Positions 34,401 to 45,118 are shown, numbered from the stretch's first letter. The stretch: 64,000 nucleotides of DNA from Streptomyces pilosus (GCF_014649835.1 NZ_BMTU01000008.1:1-64000); one strand, 5' to 3'. Numbers and translations are program-made. The notes: a model not told the origin generated them from the letters alone.

Positions 34401-35379
34401 GCTGGAGTTCGTTCCACGCGGCCGTCAGTTCCACCAGTCCGGCGAGATTGAGGTCGGTCCCGTGGGCGGGCACCGTCGCCGCGTTCTCGGCGAGCAGTCC
34501 GGCGAGGGCGGGAGCCGTCGGGGGAAGCGGCACGGCGAAGCCCACGTCACTGCCGGCCGAGCGGAGGGCGGTGCCGAGGACGCCGAGCACGGTGCCGGTG
34601 CGGGCGTCGAGCACCGGTCCGCCGGCGGCTCCGCCGCCGAGCCGCAGCGCGTCCCGGCCCGCGGTGCCGACCGCCAGCTCCAGGGCGTGGGCGACGGGAT
34701 ACGGTCGGTCGGTGGCGGTGTAGGTGACGGCGGTCGTGCCCAGCACCCGCGCCTCGCGCCACCCCCCGGCGGCGATCCAGACGTAGGTGCCGCTCCCGAC
34801 GCCGCTCCGGGTGGAGACGGGCAGTGGCGTCACGCCCAGCCCTTCGGTACGCACGAGGGCCAGATCGAGCGCGGGCAGCGGGGTGACGGCGTCGGCGGTC
34901 ACCACGCAGTGGCGGTTCCCGGCAGCGGACAGCACGAGCCGGGGCAGGCCGTCCACCGCTTCGTGGCTGGTGATCACCGTGCCGTGGTGGTCGGCGACGA
35001 ATCCGGTGCCGCGCGGGCGGCCGGCGAGATCGTGCAGGCGGACCAGACCGTCGTCGACGGACCGGTCGGGAGCGGCCGGGCTGCCGTCGGGCGTGCCGTG
35101 GAGGCCGGCCGGGCTGCCCAGCGGGTACGGCGGTCCCGGGGCGTCGAAGACCCCCGAGGCGTCCCGGAGACTCATGAGGGCCCCGGCGGACGGCTCCGAG
35201 GCGGCCCAGGCGGGTCGGGGGCGCCCGGACGGCTCCGTGCGCCCCGGGTCCCTCCCGCCGTCGGAGGAGTCCGTGCGGTCCCGGGGTCGCGGAAAGTCGC
35301 AGGTCCCCGGGGCCCCGCTGGAAACCGCGGGGCTGCCCGGGACGTCCCGCTCCTCACGGGATCCGATTCGTGACGGCAT
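31435..35379 (-). CDS. Trypsin-like (inactive?) protease-STAND NTPase fusion with helical-repeat C-terminus
   Basis: This 1314-residue protein has three parts. Residues 1-110 are disordered. About 110-290 form a chymotrypsin-like fold with H139 and D172 in place, but the expected G-x-S-G-G-P reads GAAGGP (250-255), so the nucleophile is Ala252. About 420-700 is a NACHT/STAND-type NTPase with P-loop GDPGSGRST (447-455, Arg453 instead of Lys) and Walker B LLLLLDD (534-540). The remaining 600 residues are Ala/Leu/Arg-rich helical repeats. No transmembrane helix is seen. The ATG follows GGGAGG. The design suggests a sensor or scaffold; function is unknown. Confidence 0.8.
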   Translation of the reverse strand: MPSRIGSREERDVPGSPAVSSGAPGTCDFPRPRDRTDSSDGGRDPGRTEPSGRPRPAWAASEPSAGALMSLRDASGVFDAPGPPYPLGSPAGLHGTPDGSPAAPDRSVDDGLVRLHDLAGRPRGTGFVADHHGTVITSHEAVDGLPRLVLSAAGNRHCVVTADAVTPLPALDLALVRTEGLGVTPLPVSTRSGVGSGTYVWIAAGGWREARVLGTTAVTYTATDRPYPVAHALELAVGTAGRDALRLGGGAAGGPVLDARTGTVLGVLGTALRSAGSDVGFAVPLPPTAPALAGLLAENAATVPAHGTDLNLAGLVELTAAWNELQPAARGFTAGSTERTAAPTGRSTAPTWRTTGSPLPAGSTRSATHPDAGAAGYEATPARLAHLPAGFTPDTVFAAVPPAEPAVPSVRGEAAPSVPVECVERTAVLAEFAAFERGGATVLGLVGDPGSGRSTELAALATRRRRDGHPTLMLRGADLREHDRSLADAARRALDRAAAAVAATRVPVPATPDALGDLRPERLARLARTAGRPLLLLLDDPEHMPPGLFHRLPEWTAGTTRWLRDAGVRLVVACRAEYWEEAGWPEELLHRAQCRADGLPPCVTLGDLTPEEARDVRARHRIPEGAVTGTDARHPLTLRLLAEIRSALAGDAPDVPVRREDVLSAHLDLLCLRIATRLAAEHGLRGTAVRRLAATVAGRVHEAARRALGTGHGGLDREASEALFPPGADPERPGGPGTGWAAAALAEGLLVPAGSGHRFAHQELADWLQGLHLDLDGALRALVHHGHRTPPPTEPLPHHRVGPVAEALLLLARRHGTDRLASRLADLTHALDADPGSWWAARLLTTTLARVPDATPYTGVLRLLTDRIVAWREQRRTVPPELGPAFWTALRLPVEARCALLRRLVHADGPPCESGPRFLDAAARLLTTDPVAVLPYLVRWFEDERPLPATPHATVATAAQALLHTHRHEALDALTDALADSAHRRAGQLLTVLTEEEPAAMCRAADRWARDERPARRAAAITYGLRAAPYARDAADRTLLRYAALAVLVRATDRELHGGALALLVRDPDSRDRHLTRALAHFADGDPRIPPSALTDALATHPEPVLDAFRTRLARAADPAGTFHALADATTPALARDVAALLRDSTERRPELTGTVAAYADRRLDHGGPADRAVLRALLTGLLDDGPQPLRLVLAGVLTAPGTRASRPLRRELLDALLARESDPAVLEAVLRAAARTPGPEPRVLVHRTGLLLGRSPEGAARFERCLTDLGRHVPGFAVTVAGWLADAPRAWAPLVSPATRRTIEDLAGAGAPA

Positions 35380-35564
35380 CCTGGTGCCTCCCGCCGTACT
35401 TCCGCGCCCTGGTCTGTGACCTTAGGCCCGAAATGATCAGCGGCACAGATCGGCCGGCGAACGCGCCCCCTTCCGCTCCCCCGGTTCACTCCGAGCGCCC
35501 GCACCTACGGGTGAACGGGCGGGCGGGAAGGGATAGACCCTAGGGGTGGGGGAACCGAGGGGGA

Positions 35565-35608
35565 CCGTGGAGCGGCGGCATGTCCATCCCCGTGACGCCG
35601 CTCCACGG
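35565..35608 (-). terminator. Terminator stem-loop after truB
   Basis: A 13-bp perfect inverted repeat (CCGTGGAGCGGCG at 35565-35577, complement at 35596-35608) with an 18-base loop lies 24 bases past the truB stop and before the STAND gene. Confidence 0.7.
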
Positions 35609-35632
35609 GCGGACCTCCGGCCCGCCCGCCCG

Positions 35633-36538
35633 TCAGCCGAAGACGGCCAGGCTCCTGGCTTTCCCCCGCTGTTCCTCGACGAGCGCCAGGAAGCGGCCCC
35701 GGGGACCGAAGACGCCCACGGCGCCGGATCCGGCGTACTCCTCGGGCATCTCCAGCCGCACCCCGTTGGTGAGCAGCCTGGCCCGCCGCTCGTCGACGTC
35801 CCAGCGCGGGAAGGCGGCCGTGGCCGCCTCGGCGACGGGCATCACCGTGAGGTCCTCCTGGAGCTGCTCCAGCGTCCTGGCGGAGTCCAGCTTGTACGGG
35901 CCGACGCGGGTGCGGCGCAGCGCGGTGAGGTGGCCGCCGACGCCGAGACCGGCGCCGAGGTCGCGGGCGAGGGCGCGGATGTAGGTGCCCGAGGAGCAGA
36001 CGACCGACACCACCAGGTCCAGCACCGGCGTGCCGTCCGCGGCGACGCCCTCCCGGACGTCGTACACGGAGAACGACGAGACGGTGACCGGACGGGCGGG
36101 GATGTCGAACTCCTCGCCCTCCCGGGCGCGCTTGTACGACCGCACTCCGTCGATCTTGATGGCACTGACCTTGGACGGCACCTGCATGATGTCGCCGGTC
36201 AGCCGGGCGACACCGGCGTCGACGGCCTCGCGGGTGACCGCGGAGGCGTCGGTGGAGGAGGTGACCTCCCCCTCGGCGTCGTCCGTGAGCGTGTTCTGCC
36301 CGAGCCGGACGGTGCCGACGTACTCCTTCTCGGTCAGCGCGAGGTGACCGAGGAGCTTGGTCGCTTTCTCGATGCCGAGGACGAGGACTCCCGTCGCCAT
36401 CGGGTCGAGGGTGCCGGCGTGGCCGACGCGCCGGGTGCGGGCGATGCCGCGCATCTTGGCGACCACGTCGTGCGAAGTGAAGCCCGACGGCTTGTCGACG
36501 ATGACAAGGCCGTCGGGCGCGGTGTGCTTCTGGGTCAT
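35633..36538 (-). CDS. truB: tRNA pseudouridine(55) synthase
   Basis: TruB converts uridine 55 of tRNA to pseudouridine. The 301-residue protein has the catalytic aspartate D45 in GTLDP (43-47), the VDKPSGFTSHDVV start motif and the GTYIRALARDLG motif (about 190). Its ATG overlaps the rbfA stop (ATGA), so it is probably translated by coupling with rbfA. Confidence 0.95.
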   Translation of the reverse strand: MTQKHTAPDGLVIVDKPSGFTSHDVVAKMRGIARTRRVGHAGTLDPMATGVLVLGIEKATKLLGHLALTEKEYVGTVRLGQNTLTDDAEGEVTSSTDASAVTREAVDAGVARLTGDIMQVPSKVSAIKIDGVRSYKRAREGEEFDIPARPVTVSSFSVYDVREGVAADGTPVLDLVVSVVCSSGTYIRALARDLGAGLGVGGHLTALRRTRVGPYKLDSARTLEQLQEDLTVMPVAEAATAAFPRWDVDERRARLLTNGVRLEMPEEYAGSGAVGVFGPRGRFLALVEEQRGKARSLAVFG

Positions 36539-36984
36539 TCGGAGGTGTCGTCCGTCTCGTCGTCTTCCGGCTTGCGGTACGGGTCGGCCTCGCCTGCGTA
36601 CCGGGCGCCCGCGGACGCCTCGCGCACCTTCGCGTCGGACTGGCGCGCCCGGTCGAGGAGGTCCTCGATGTTGCGTGCCGTGTCCGGCAGGGCGTCCATG
36701 ACGAAGGTCAGGGTCGGCGTGAACTTCACGCCCGCCGCCCGGCCCACCTCGGAGCGCAGGATGCCCTTGGCGCTCTCCAGGCCCGCCGCGGCGGCCTTCC
36801 GCTCCTCGTCGTCCCCGTACACGGTGTAGAAGACGGTCGCCTCCCTGAGGTCACCGGTGACCCGGGTGTCCGTGATGGTGACGTGCGAGCCGAGCCGCGG
36901 GTCCTTGATCCCGCGCTGCAGCTTCTGGGCCACCACCTCTCGGATGAGGTCCGCCAGCCTTTTCGCCCGCGCGTTGTCGGCCAC
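36535..36984 (-). CDS. rbfA: 30S ribosome-binding factor A
   Basis: RbfA helps late maturation of the 30S subunit and 16S rRNA 5' end. The 149-residue protein has the KH-like RbfA fold signature (RAKRLADLIREVVAQ, then DPRLG) and an acidic disordered tail after residue 125, as in other actinobacteria. The GTG start follows GGGAG. It lies 49 bases downstream of ylxP. Confidence 0.93.
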   Translation of the reverse strand: MADNARAKRLADLIREVVAQKLQRGIKDPRLGSHVTITDTRVTGDLREATVFYTVYGDDEERKAAAAGLESAKGILRSEVGRAAGVKFTPTLTFVMDALPDTARNIEDLLDRARQSDAKVREASAGARYAGEADPYRKPEDDETDDTSE

Positions 36985-37033
36985 TGGTCCGTCTCCCGTT
37001 CTTTCCTGTCTGCGTGTTTCTGGGCTGTGGTCG

Positions 37034-37330
37034 TCAGTCGTCGTCTTCGCCGTGGAAGCGCCGCCTGACGGACAGCAGCTCCACCTCGGGGCGCCCGGCG
37101 ACCAGCCGCTCGCACCGGTCCAGTACGTCTCTCAGGTGCCCCGCGTCACCGGACACCATGGCCAGGCCGACGACGGCCCTGCGATGGAGGTCCATGTGGT
37201 CCACCTCGGCCGCGCTCACCGCGTACTTGCGCTGGAGCTCGGCGACGATCGGGCGGACGACGGAGCGCTTCTCCTTCAGCGAATGTACGTCGCCGAGGAG
37301 GAGGTCGAAGGACAGCGTCCCCACATACAT
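37034..37330 (-). CDS. ylxP: DUF503 (YlxP-like) protein
   Basis: A 98-residue DUF503 protein starting MYVGTLSFDLLLGDVHSLKEKR, which fits the family start; a longer frame upstream does not. YlxP homologues sit between infB and rbfA in many Gram-positive bacteria, and the order is kept here. No enzymatic function is known; a link to ribosome assembly or RNA is inferred from gene context. The ribosome-binding site is poor. A strong stem-loop separates it from infB. Confidence 0.88.
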   Translation of the reverse strand: MYVGTLSFDLLLGDVHSLKEKRSVVRPIVAELQRKYAVSAAEVDHMDLHRRAVVGLAMVSGDAGHLRDVLDRCERLVAGRPEVELLSVRRRFHGEDDD

Positions 37331-37470
37331 GTGCAACCGGTTCACCCGCCGGTACGGGATAGGCGGCCCCGCCATCCGTGGTGGGCAGGGACACCAGAAC
37401 CGTACATCGAAGGGGGTGCGGCGATCGACGGATATTGCGCCCGCCGGATCGCTCCCCCCGCACACACGAG

Positions 37471-37502
37471 CCGGCCGGCGGGACCGAGGTCCCGCCGGCC
37501 GG
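37471..37502 (-). terminator. Terminator stem-loop after infB
   Basis: A 14-bp perfect inverted repeat (CCGGCCGGCGGGAC at 37471-37484, complement at 37489-37502) with a four-base loop lies 17 bases past the infB stop. It implies that ylxP, rbfA and truB have their own promoter or depend on read-through. Confidence 0.78.
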
Positions 37503-37518
37503 TGTGCACCGTGGGGTG

Positions 37519-40593
<3,075 letters not shown>

Positions 40594-40631
40594 TTCGCTC
40601 CTCTGAGGTCCGGGTTGCGTCCGGACCGTCG

Positions 40632-40674
40632 CTAGTTCATGGGCGTACTCATCGCGTACTCATCGAGTGCTCAT
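40632..40674 (-). promoter_or_regulatory. Three chained mini-ORFs in the infB leader
   Basis: On the minus strand, starting at 40674, 40663 and 40652, are three ATG-started frames coding MSTR, MSTR and MSTPMN. Each stop overlaps the next ATG (ATGA). They arise from three 11-bp tandem repeats (40643-40675) and end 38 bases before infB. Translation is not shown, and no strong ribosome-binding site precedes them. Confidence 0.4.
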
Positions 40675-40712
40675 CGCAATCTCGACCTGCTTTCGACTCG
40701 CGAGGTACCAGA

Positions 40713-40734
40713 CCGCACGGGGGTTTCCGTGCGG
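40713..40734 (-). promoter_or_regulatory. Hairpin between ylxR and infB
   Basis: CCGCACGG (40713-40720) and its complement (40727-40734) form a perfect stem with loop GGGTTT, 45 bases after the ylxR stop. It may be an attenuator or partial terminator upstream of the mini-ORFs. Confidence 0.45.
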
Positions 40735-40779
40735 CATGTTCATGCCGTGTTGCTTGCCCAGCCGGCGCGGAGCCGCTGC

Positions 40780-41061
40780 TCAGCAACCTTGTGCCTGCTC
40801 GACGTAGTGGCGCAACGCCTTTACGTCGAGCGGTCCCGGGACGCGCAGCGCCCTGGGAAACGCCCTGCGGCGTACCGCCTGGTCGAGACAGACCGGGGCG
40901 GGGTGCACGTACGCACCCCGGCCGGGCAGCGTACCGCGAGGATCCGGGACGCACGCGTCCTCGATCGCCACGATCCGCAGCAGCTCGTTCTTGACCGCTC
41001 GCTCCCGGCACCCCACGCAGGTGCGCTCGGGGCATACGCCAGCTCGTGTCCGGCCAGACAC
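40780..41061 (-). CDS. ylxR: YlxR family (DUF448) nucleic-acid-binding protein
   Basis: A 93-residue basic protein with the YlxR signature RTCVGCRER (about 13-21) and PGRGAYVHP (about 46-54). YlxR proteins bind RNA or DNA and are encoded between nusA and infB, as here. The GTG at 41061 fits the family start. Its precise role is not established; effects on RNase P and transcription have been proposed for homologues. Confidence 0.9.
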   Translation of the reverse strand: MSGRTRAGVCPERTCVGCRERAVKNELLRIVAIEDACVPDPRGTLPGRGAYVHPAPVCLDQAVRRRAFPRALRVPGPLDVKALRHYVEQAQGC

Positions 41062-41162
41062 TCCTCAGTCTACCTCCCCGGACCGACCTCACCCCTTCGG
41101 GGCAAGAATCGAACACCGCCGCGGACAAAGCTGTCGTAATCTCAGCCCACCGCGGCCTGGAT

Positions 41163-42149
41163 CTATTCCCCGGTCTGCTCGGTGTCGGGCCGGATGTCGA
41201 TCCGCCAGCCGGTCAGACGGGCGGCCAGGCGGGCGTTCTGCCCCTCCTTGCCGATCGCCAGGGACAGCTGGTAGTCCGGCACGGTGACGCGGGCGGAGCG
41301 GGCCGCCAGGTCGACGACGTCCACCTTGGAGACCCGGGCCGGGGACAGCGCGTTCGCCACCATCTCGGCCGGGTCGTCCGACCAGTCGACGATGTCGATC
41401 TTCTCGCCGTTCAGCTCGCCCATGACATTGCGCACACGGCCGCCCATGGGGCCGATGCAGGCGCCCTTGGCGTTCAGACCCGACCGGGTGGACCGGACGG
41501 CGATCTTGGTGCGGTGACCGGCCTCGCGGGCGATGGCGGCGATCTCCACGGAGCCGTCGGCGATCTCCGGCACCTCCAGGGCGAACAGCTTCTTCACCAG
41601 ATTGGGGTGCGTGCGCGACAGGGTGACGGACGGGCCGCGCACACCCTTGGCCACCCGGACGACGTACGACCGCAGCCGCATGCCGTGGGGGTAGGTCTCG
41701 CCGGGCACCTGCTCCTGCACCGGCAGGATGGCCTCCAGCTTGCCGATGTCGACCAGCACGTTCTTGGGGTCACGGCCCTGCTGGACCACGCCGGTGACGA
41801 TGTCGCCCTCGCGGCCGGCGTACTCGCCGAGCGTCGCGTCGTCCTCGGCGTCGCGCAGGCGCTGCAGGATGACCTGCTTGGCCGTGGTGGCGGCGATACG
41901 GCCGAATCCGGACGGGGTGTCGTCGAACTCGCGGGCCTCCTGGCCCTCCTCGAGGTCCTCGGGGTCCTCCTTCGCCCACACGGTCACGTGTCCGGTCTCC
42001 CGGTCGAGCTGCACGCGAGCGCGCCGGCGGCTTCCCTCGGTGCGGTGGTAGGCGATGAGGAGGGCCGACTCGATCGCCTCGACCAGCAGGTCGAGGGAGA
42101 TCTCCTTCTCCCGTACCAAGAGCCGAAGAGCACTCATGTCGATGTCCAC
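41163..42149 (-). CDS. nusA: Transcription termination/antitermination protein NusA
   Basis: NusA binds RNA polymerase and nascent RNA to modulate pausing, termination and rRNA antitermination. The 328-residue protein has the N-terminal polymerase-binding domain, an S1 domain (about 110-175) and two KH domains (GPMGGRVRNV near 235, AIGKEGQNARLAARLTGW near 300). It has no C-terminal acidic repeats, as usual in Gram-positives. The start is GTG at 42149 after AGGAGG; ATG four codons later is possible. It follows rimP by two bases. Confidence 0.95.
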   Translation of the reverse strand: MDIDMSALRLLVREKEISLDLLVEAIESALLIAYHRTEGSRRRARVQLDRETGHVTVWAKEDPEDLEEGQEAREFDDTPSGFGRIAATTAKQVILQRLRDAEDDATLGEYAGREGDIVTGVVQQGRDPKNVLVDIGKLEAILPVQEQVPGETYPHGMRLRSYVVRVAKGVRGPSVTLSRTHPNLVKKLFALEVPEIADGSVEIAAIAREAGHRTKIAVRSTRSGLNAKGACIGPMGGRVRNVMGELNGEKIDIVDWSDDPAEMVANALSPARVSKVDVVDLAARSARVTVPDYQLSLAIGKEGQNARLAARLTGWRIDIRPDTEQTGE

Positions 42150-42151
42150 GA

Positions 42152-42673
42152 TTACGCCTCCTCTTCCTTCTTGTCGTTCTTCTTGTCGGACGCGTCGTCC
42201 TTGCGGTTGAACTCGACCTGGACGCGCGCCCTGGCGATGTCGTCGAAGGCGAGTCTGCGCGTGGTGGGCCTGCGGCCCTTCACTCCGGGCACCTCGACGT
42301 CGAGTCCCTCGTCGTCGACCCCGGTGATCCTGGCGACGAGTTCGTCGTCACCGGTCAGCTGGAACCGCACCAGGCGGCCGGTGGCGCGCAGGTAGTGGCG
42401 GTGCTCGGTGAGGAGGCGCTCGGCGCCCGGGGTCCCGACCTCGAGGGTGTACTCCGCGCTGCCCATCGCGTCCGTCTCGTCGAGCTTCGCCGAGAGCGCG
42501 CGGCTCACATCGGCGATCCGGTCGAGGTCCGCACCGGTGTCGGAGTCGACGACGACGCGCAGCACACGCTTGCGGCCGACCGCGTCCACGGCGATCTCCT
42601 CGAGATCCAGGCCCTGGGAGCTGACGAGCGGTTCCAGAAGTTCTCGAAGCCTCTCGCTCTGGGTGGTGCTCAT
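42152..42673 (-). CDS. rimP: Ribosome maturation factor RimP
   Basis: RimP assists 30S assembly. The 173-residue protein shows the family pattern, with LEPLVSSQGLDLEEIAVDAVGRKRVLRVVVD near the N-terminus, then SAEYTLEVGTPGAERLLTEHRHY, and a Lys/Glu-rich tail. The ATG at 42673 follows GAGGAG. It is the first gene of the rimP-nusA-ylxR-infB cluster and divergent from the lipoprotein gene at 42885. Confidence 0.95.
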   Translation of the reverse strand: MSTTQSERLRELLEPLVSSQGLDLEEIAVDAVGRKRVLRVVVDSDTGADLDRIADVSRALSAKLDETDAMGSAEYTLEVGTPGAERLLTEHRHYLRATGRLVRFQLTGDDELVARITGVDDEGLDVEVPGVKGRRPTTRRLAFDDIARARVQVEFNRKDDASDKKNDKKEEEA

Positions 42674-42884
42674 CCGGGTGACTCCTCGGCCGCGTGTGCT
42701 GTTGTGGGACGGTGCGCGTGTCTGCATCAAAGGGTATCCGGTTGCGGGGGGTGTTGCCGTCCACCCCGGTCGGGGAGGGTGCCGCTGACGGCCGCGGGGC
42801 GGACGCCCGGGTACCGTGATCGCGGGCCAGCGGTCCGCTTCCCTTCCGTCGTCACGTTCGTACGAGTCCCCGAGGACGTCTGCC

Positions 42885-43430
42885 GTGCCGTTCCCCTCGT
42901 CTCCGCCCGCCCGTTCGGGGCCGCGCAGAAGGATCCTGCTCGCCGCCGCCCCGGCGGCCCTGCTGGCGGCGGGCTGTTCCGCCGGGTCCGGGAAGCCGGA
43001 GGGCGGCGGCCGCCCTTCGGCCGCCGACCGGGTCCGCGCGCGTGCGGCCGTGGACAGCCGGGAACTCGCCGGGCGGTACGACGCGGTCGTCGCCGCGCAT
43101 CCCGGGCTGGCGGGGCGGCTGCGTCCGCTGCGCGCGGAGGTCGCCGCGCACGCGCGGGCGTTCGGGGACGGGGGCGGGGACGCGGCGAAGGCGTCGCCGT
43201 CACCGTCCGGTTCGGGGACGGCCGCTGCCGCGTCGCCGGCTCCCACCCGGGCCGCCGTGCCGGTGAAGGAGAAGGACGCTCTCGCCGAACTGGCGGCGGC
43301 GGAGCGGGAGATCGCCGACCGGCGGACGCGGGAGCTGCTGGACGCGCCGGACGAACTGGCCCGGCTGCTGGCCTCGGTGGCCGCGGCCGGCGCGGCGCAT
43401 GTCTATCTGCTGACGGAGGCCGGACGGTGA
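42885..43430 (+). CDS. Putative lipoprotein
   Basis: The 181-residue protein has an N-terminal signal with RRR before a hydrophobic stretch and a lipobox LAAGC (Cys at about 31), so it should be a membrane-anchored lipoprotein. The rest is helical, Ala/Arg/Glu-rich with a Ser/Pro/Gly linker near 100-120. The GTG start follows GAGGA. Its stop overlaps the start of the DUF4439 gene (GTGA), so the two are likely co-translated. I do not recognise a functional domain. Confidence 0.75.
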   Translation: MPFPSSPPARSGPRRRILLAAAPAALLAAGCSAGSGKPEGGGRPSAADRVRARAAVDSRELAGRYDAVVAAHPGLAGRLRPLRAEVAAHARAFGDGGGDAAKASPSPSGSGTAAAASPAPTRAAVPVKEKDALAELAAAEREIADRRTRELLDAPDELARLLASVAAAGAAHVYLLTEAGR

Positions 43431-43900
43431 ACGAGGCGCGCGAGACGGAGGACGGGGAGCTGCGGGCCCTCCAGGCGGCCCTGGCCGCGGAACACGCGGC
43501 GGTGTACGGCTACGGAGTCGTCGGTGGGCGCGTCGGCAAGGAGCGGCGCACCGAGGCACGGGCGGCGTACGACGCGCACCGGGCACGCAGGGACGCGTTG
43601 GTGCGCGCGGTGAGGGACACGGGTGGAGCGCCCGTCGCCGCCGCGGCCGGGTACGCGCTGCCCTTCCCGGTGCCGGACGCGGCCGCGGCGGTGCGGCTGG
43701 CGGCGGAACTGGAGGGCAGGGTGGCCGGGGTGTACGCCGACCTGGTGCGCGCGAGTACCGGTGAGCGGCGGCGGGGGGCCGCCGAGGCGATGCGGGAGGC
43801 GGCGGTGCGGGCGGTGCGCTGGAGCGGGGAGAGCGTAGCCTTCCCTGGGCTCGCCGAGCGGGGCGGTACGGCTTCGGGGACACCGGCGCCGTCCGCGTGA
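43427..43900 (+). CDS. Ferritin-like DUF4439 protein
   Basis: The 157-residue all-helical protein carries the DUF4439 ferritin-like pattern, with LQAALAAEHAAVYGYGVVGGRVG near the N-terminus. One Glu-x-x-His-like pair (EHAAVYGY) is visible, but I cannot confirm a di-metal site. It overlaps the lipoprotein gene by GTGA. The pairing of a lipoprotein and this protein next to rimP recurs in streptomycetes as I recall; role unknown. Confidence 0.8.
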   Translation: MNEARETEDGELRALQAALAAEHAAVYGYGVVGGRVGKERRTEARAAYDAHRARRDALVRAVRDTGGAPVAAAAGYALPFPVPDAAAAVRLAAELEGRVAGVYADLVRASTGERRRGAAEAMREAAVRAVRWSGESVAFPGLAERGGTASGTPAPSA

Positions 43901-43950
43901 CGTGACGGGGCGGCAGGCACCGCGTACAGCAGGAAGGGAACGACTCGCGC

Positions 43951-44862
43951 ATGGTTTTCGAACCGCCGCAGCGTCTGGTGAGGGCGCTCGGTGAGACGGC
44001 GCCCGAGGGTGACGACTGGCTGGAGAGGCTGCCGGAGTTGGCGCGCGAGGCCGTCGCACGGCGCGAGTTGACCGTGGAGCGGGTGCAGGTGCCGGGCGGG
44101 CGCAGCAGCCTGGTGGTGCTGGTGCGCACGGCCGGCGGGCAGCCCGCCGTGCTGAAGCTGGCGCCGCGCAGGGCCCGTCCGGAGAGCGAGCGGGCGGCAC
44201 TGGTCCGCTGGGGCGGGCTGGGCGCGGTCCAGTTGCTGGAGGATCCCTCCCCGCCGGCCGGGAACGGGGGTGTGCTGCTGCTGGAGCGGCTGCGTCCGGA
44301 CGTGTCGGTGCGCACGCTGCCGGAGGCGAAGGCGTTGCTGGAGGCGGCGGGAACGCTGCGCCGGCTCTGGGTGGACCCGCCCGGGGAGCACGGCTTCGAG
44401 ACGGTCGCCGAGCGGACGGGGCGGCAGGCGCGGGCGATGCGGGCGAGCGCGGTGGCCGACCCGGAGGTGGCACCGCTGGTGGACGCGGCGCTGACGGCGC
44501 GGGAGGAGTTGCTGGCCGATCCGCCCGAGCACCGGCTGCTGCACGGGACGTTCCGGCAGAGCAAGGTGCTGGCCGGGGAGCGGACGCCGTGGCTGGCGGT
44601 GGGCCCCGACCCGGTGGTCGGCGAGCACGCCTTCGACCTGGCCCGGCTGGTCCGCGACCGCGTGGAGGACCTGATCGCCCAGCCGTCGGGCGCGACGACG
44701 ACGCGCCGTCGGGTGAAGCGGCTCGCGGAGTCCCTGGACGTCGACCGTGAGCGGCTGCGCGGCTGGACACTGTTCCGCGCGGTGGAGTCGGGCGTGCGGG
44801 CGCGGCGGGTGCGGCGGGAGCGGGATGCGGAGTTGTTGCTGGAGTTCGCCGCCTGGCTGTGA
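43951..44862 (+). CDS. Degenerate aminoglycoside-phosphotransferase-like protein
   Basis: The 303-residue protein has the overall APH/StrB kinase-like layout: an N-lobe with AVLKL (Lys69), a hinge region, and a C-lobe. The catalytic loop that should read HGDxxxxN reads HGTFRQSK (198-205), replacing catalytic Asp by Thr200 and metal-binding Asn by Lys205. The DPxxGEHAFDL motif (220-230) is kept. Phosphotransfer is therefore doubtful. The ATG follows GGAAGGGAA. It ends in a stem-loop and is convergent with proS. Confidence 0.8.
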   Translation: MVFEPPQRLVRALGETAPEGDDWLERLPELAREAVARRELTVERVQVPGGRSSLVVLVRTAGGQPAVLKLAPRRARPESERAALVRWGGLGAVQLLEDPSPPAGNGGVLLLERLRPDVSVRTLPEAKALLEAAGTLRRLWVDPPGEHGFETVAERTGRQARAMRASAVADPEVAPLVDAALTAREELLADPPEHRLLHGTFRQSKVLAGERTPWLAVGPDPVVGEHAFDLARLVRDRVEDLIAQPSGATTTRRRVKRLAESLDVDRERLRGWTLFRAVESGVRARRVRRERDAELLLEFAAWL

Positions 44863-44879
44863 GAACCGGTACCGCGAGT

Positions 44880-44903
44880 GGCCCTGCGGTTCGCGGCAGG
44901 GCC
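44880..44903 (+). terminator. Terminator after the APH-like gene
   Basis: GGCCCTGC (44880-44887) and its complement (44896-44903) form an 8-bp stem with an eight-base loop, 17 bases after the stop codon. Confidence 0.6.
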
Positions 44904-45118
44904 GGCGGGGCGTCGGTGCGGGCCGGAAGGCGTCGGTGCGGGCCGGGGGGAACGTCGGCGCGGCCCTGCGCCTTCGGGGTGCCTCCCCCTGAGGGGGCAC
45001 CCCCGGCGCTCACCCGTGCCGCCCCAGCGGCACGACTGCCCGCGGGTGGGGGCGGCTGGGGCGGCTGGGGCGGCTGCCCGCGGCTTTGTGGGCTGCGGGC
45101 CGCGGCGTGCGTCGGGGA
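44904..45118. repeat. Repeat-rich intergenic region with a strong palindrome
   Basis: An 18-base direct repeat (GGCGTCGGTGCGGGCCGG) starts at 44909 and 44929. An imperfect palindrome with GGGGTGCC/GGCACCCC arms (44976-44983 and 44996-45003) can end both converging genes. Three 9-bp copies of GGCGGCTGG-type follow at 45051-45077. No gene is seen. Confidence 0.55.
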
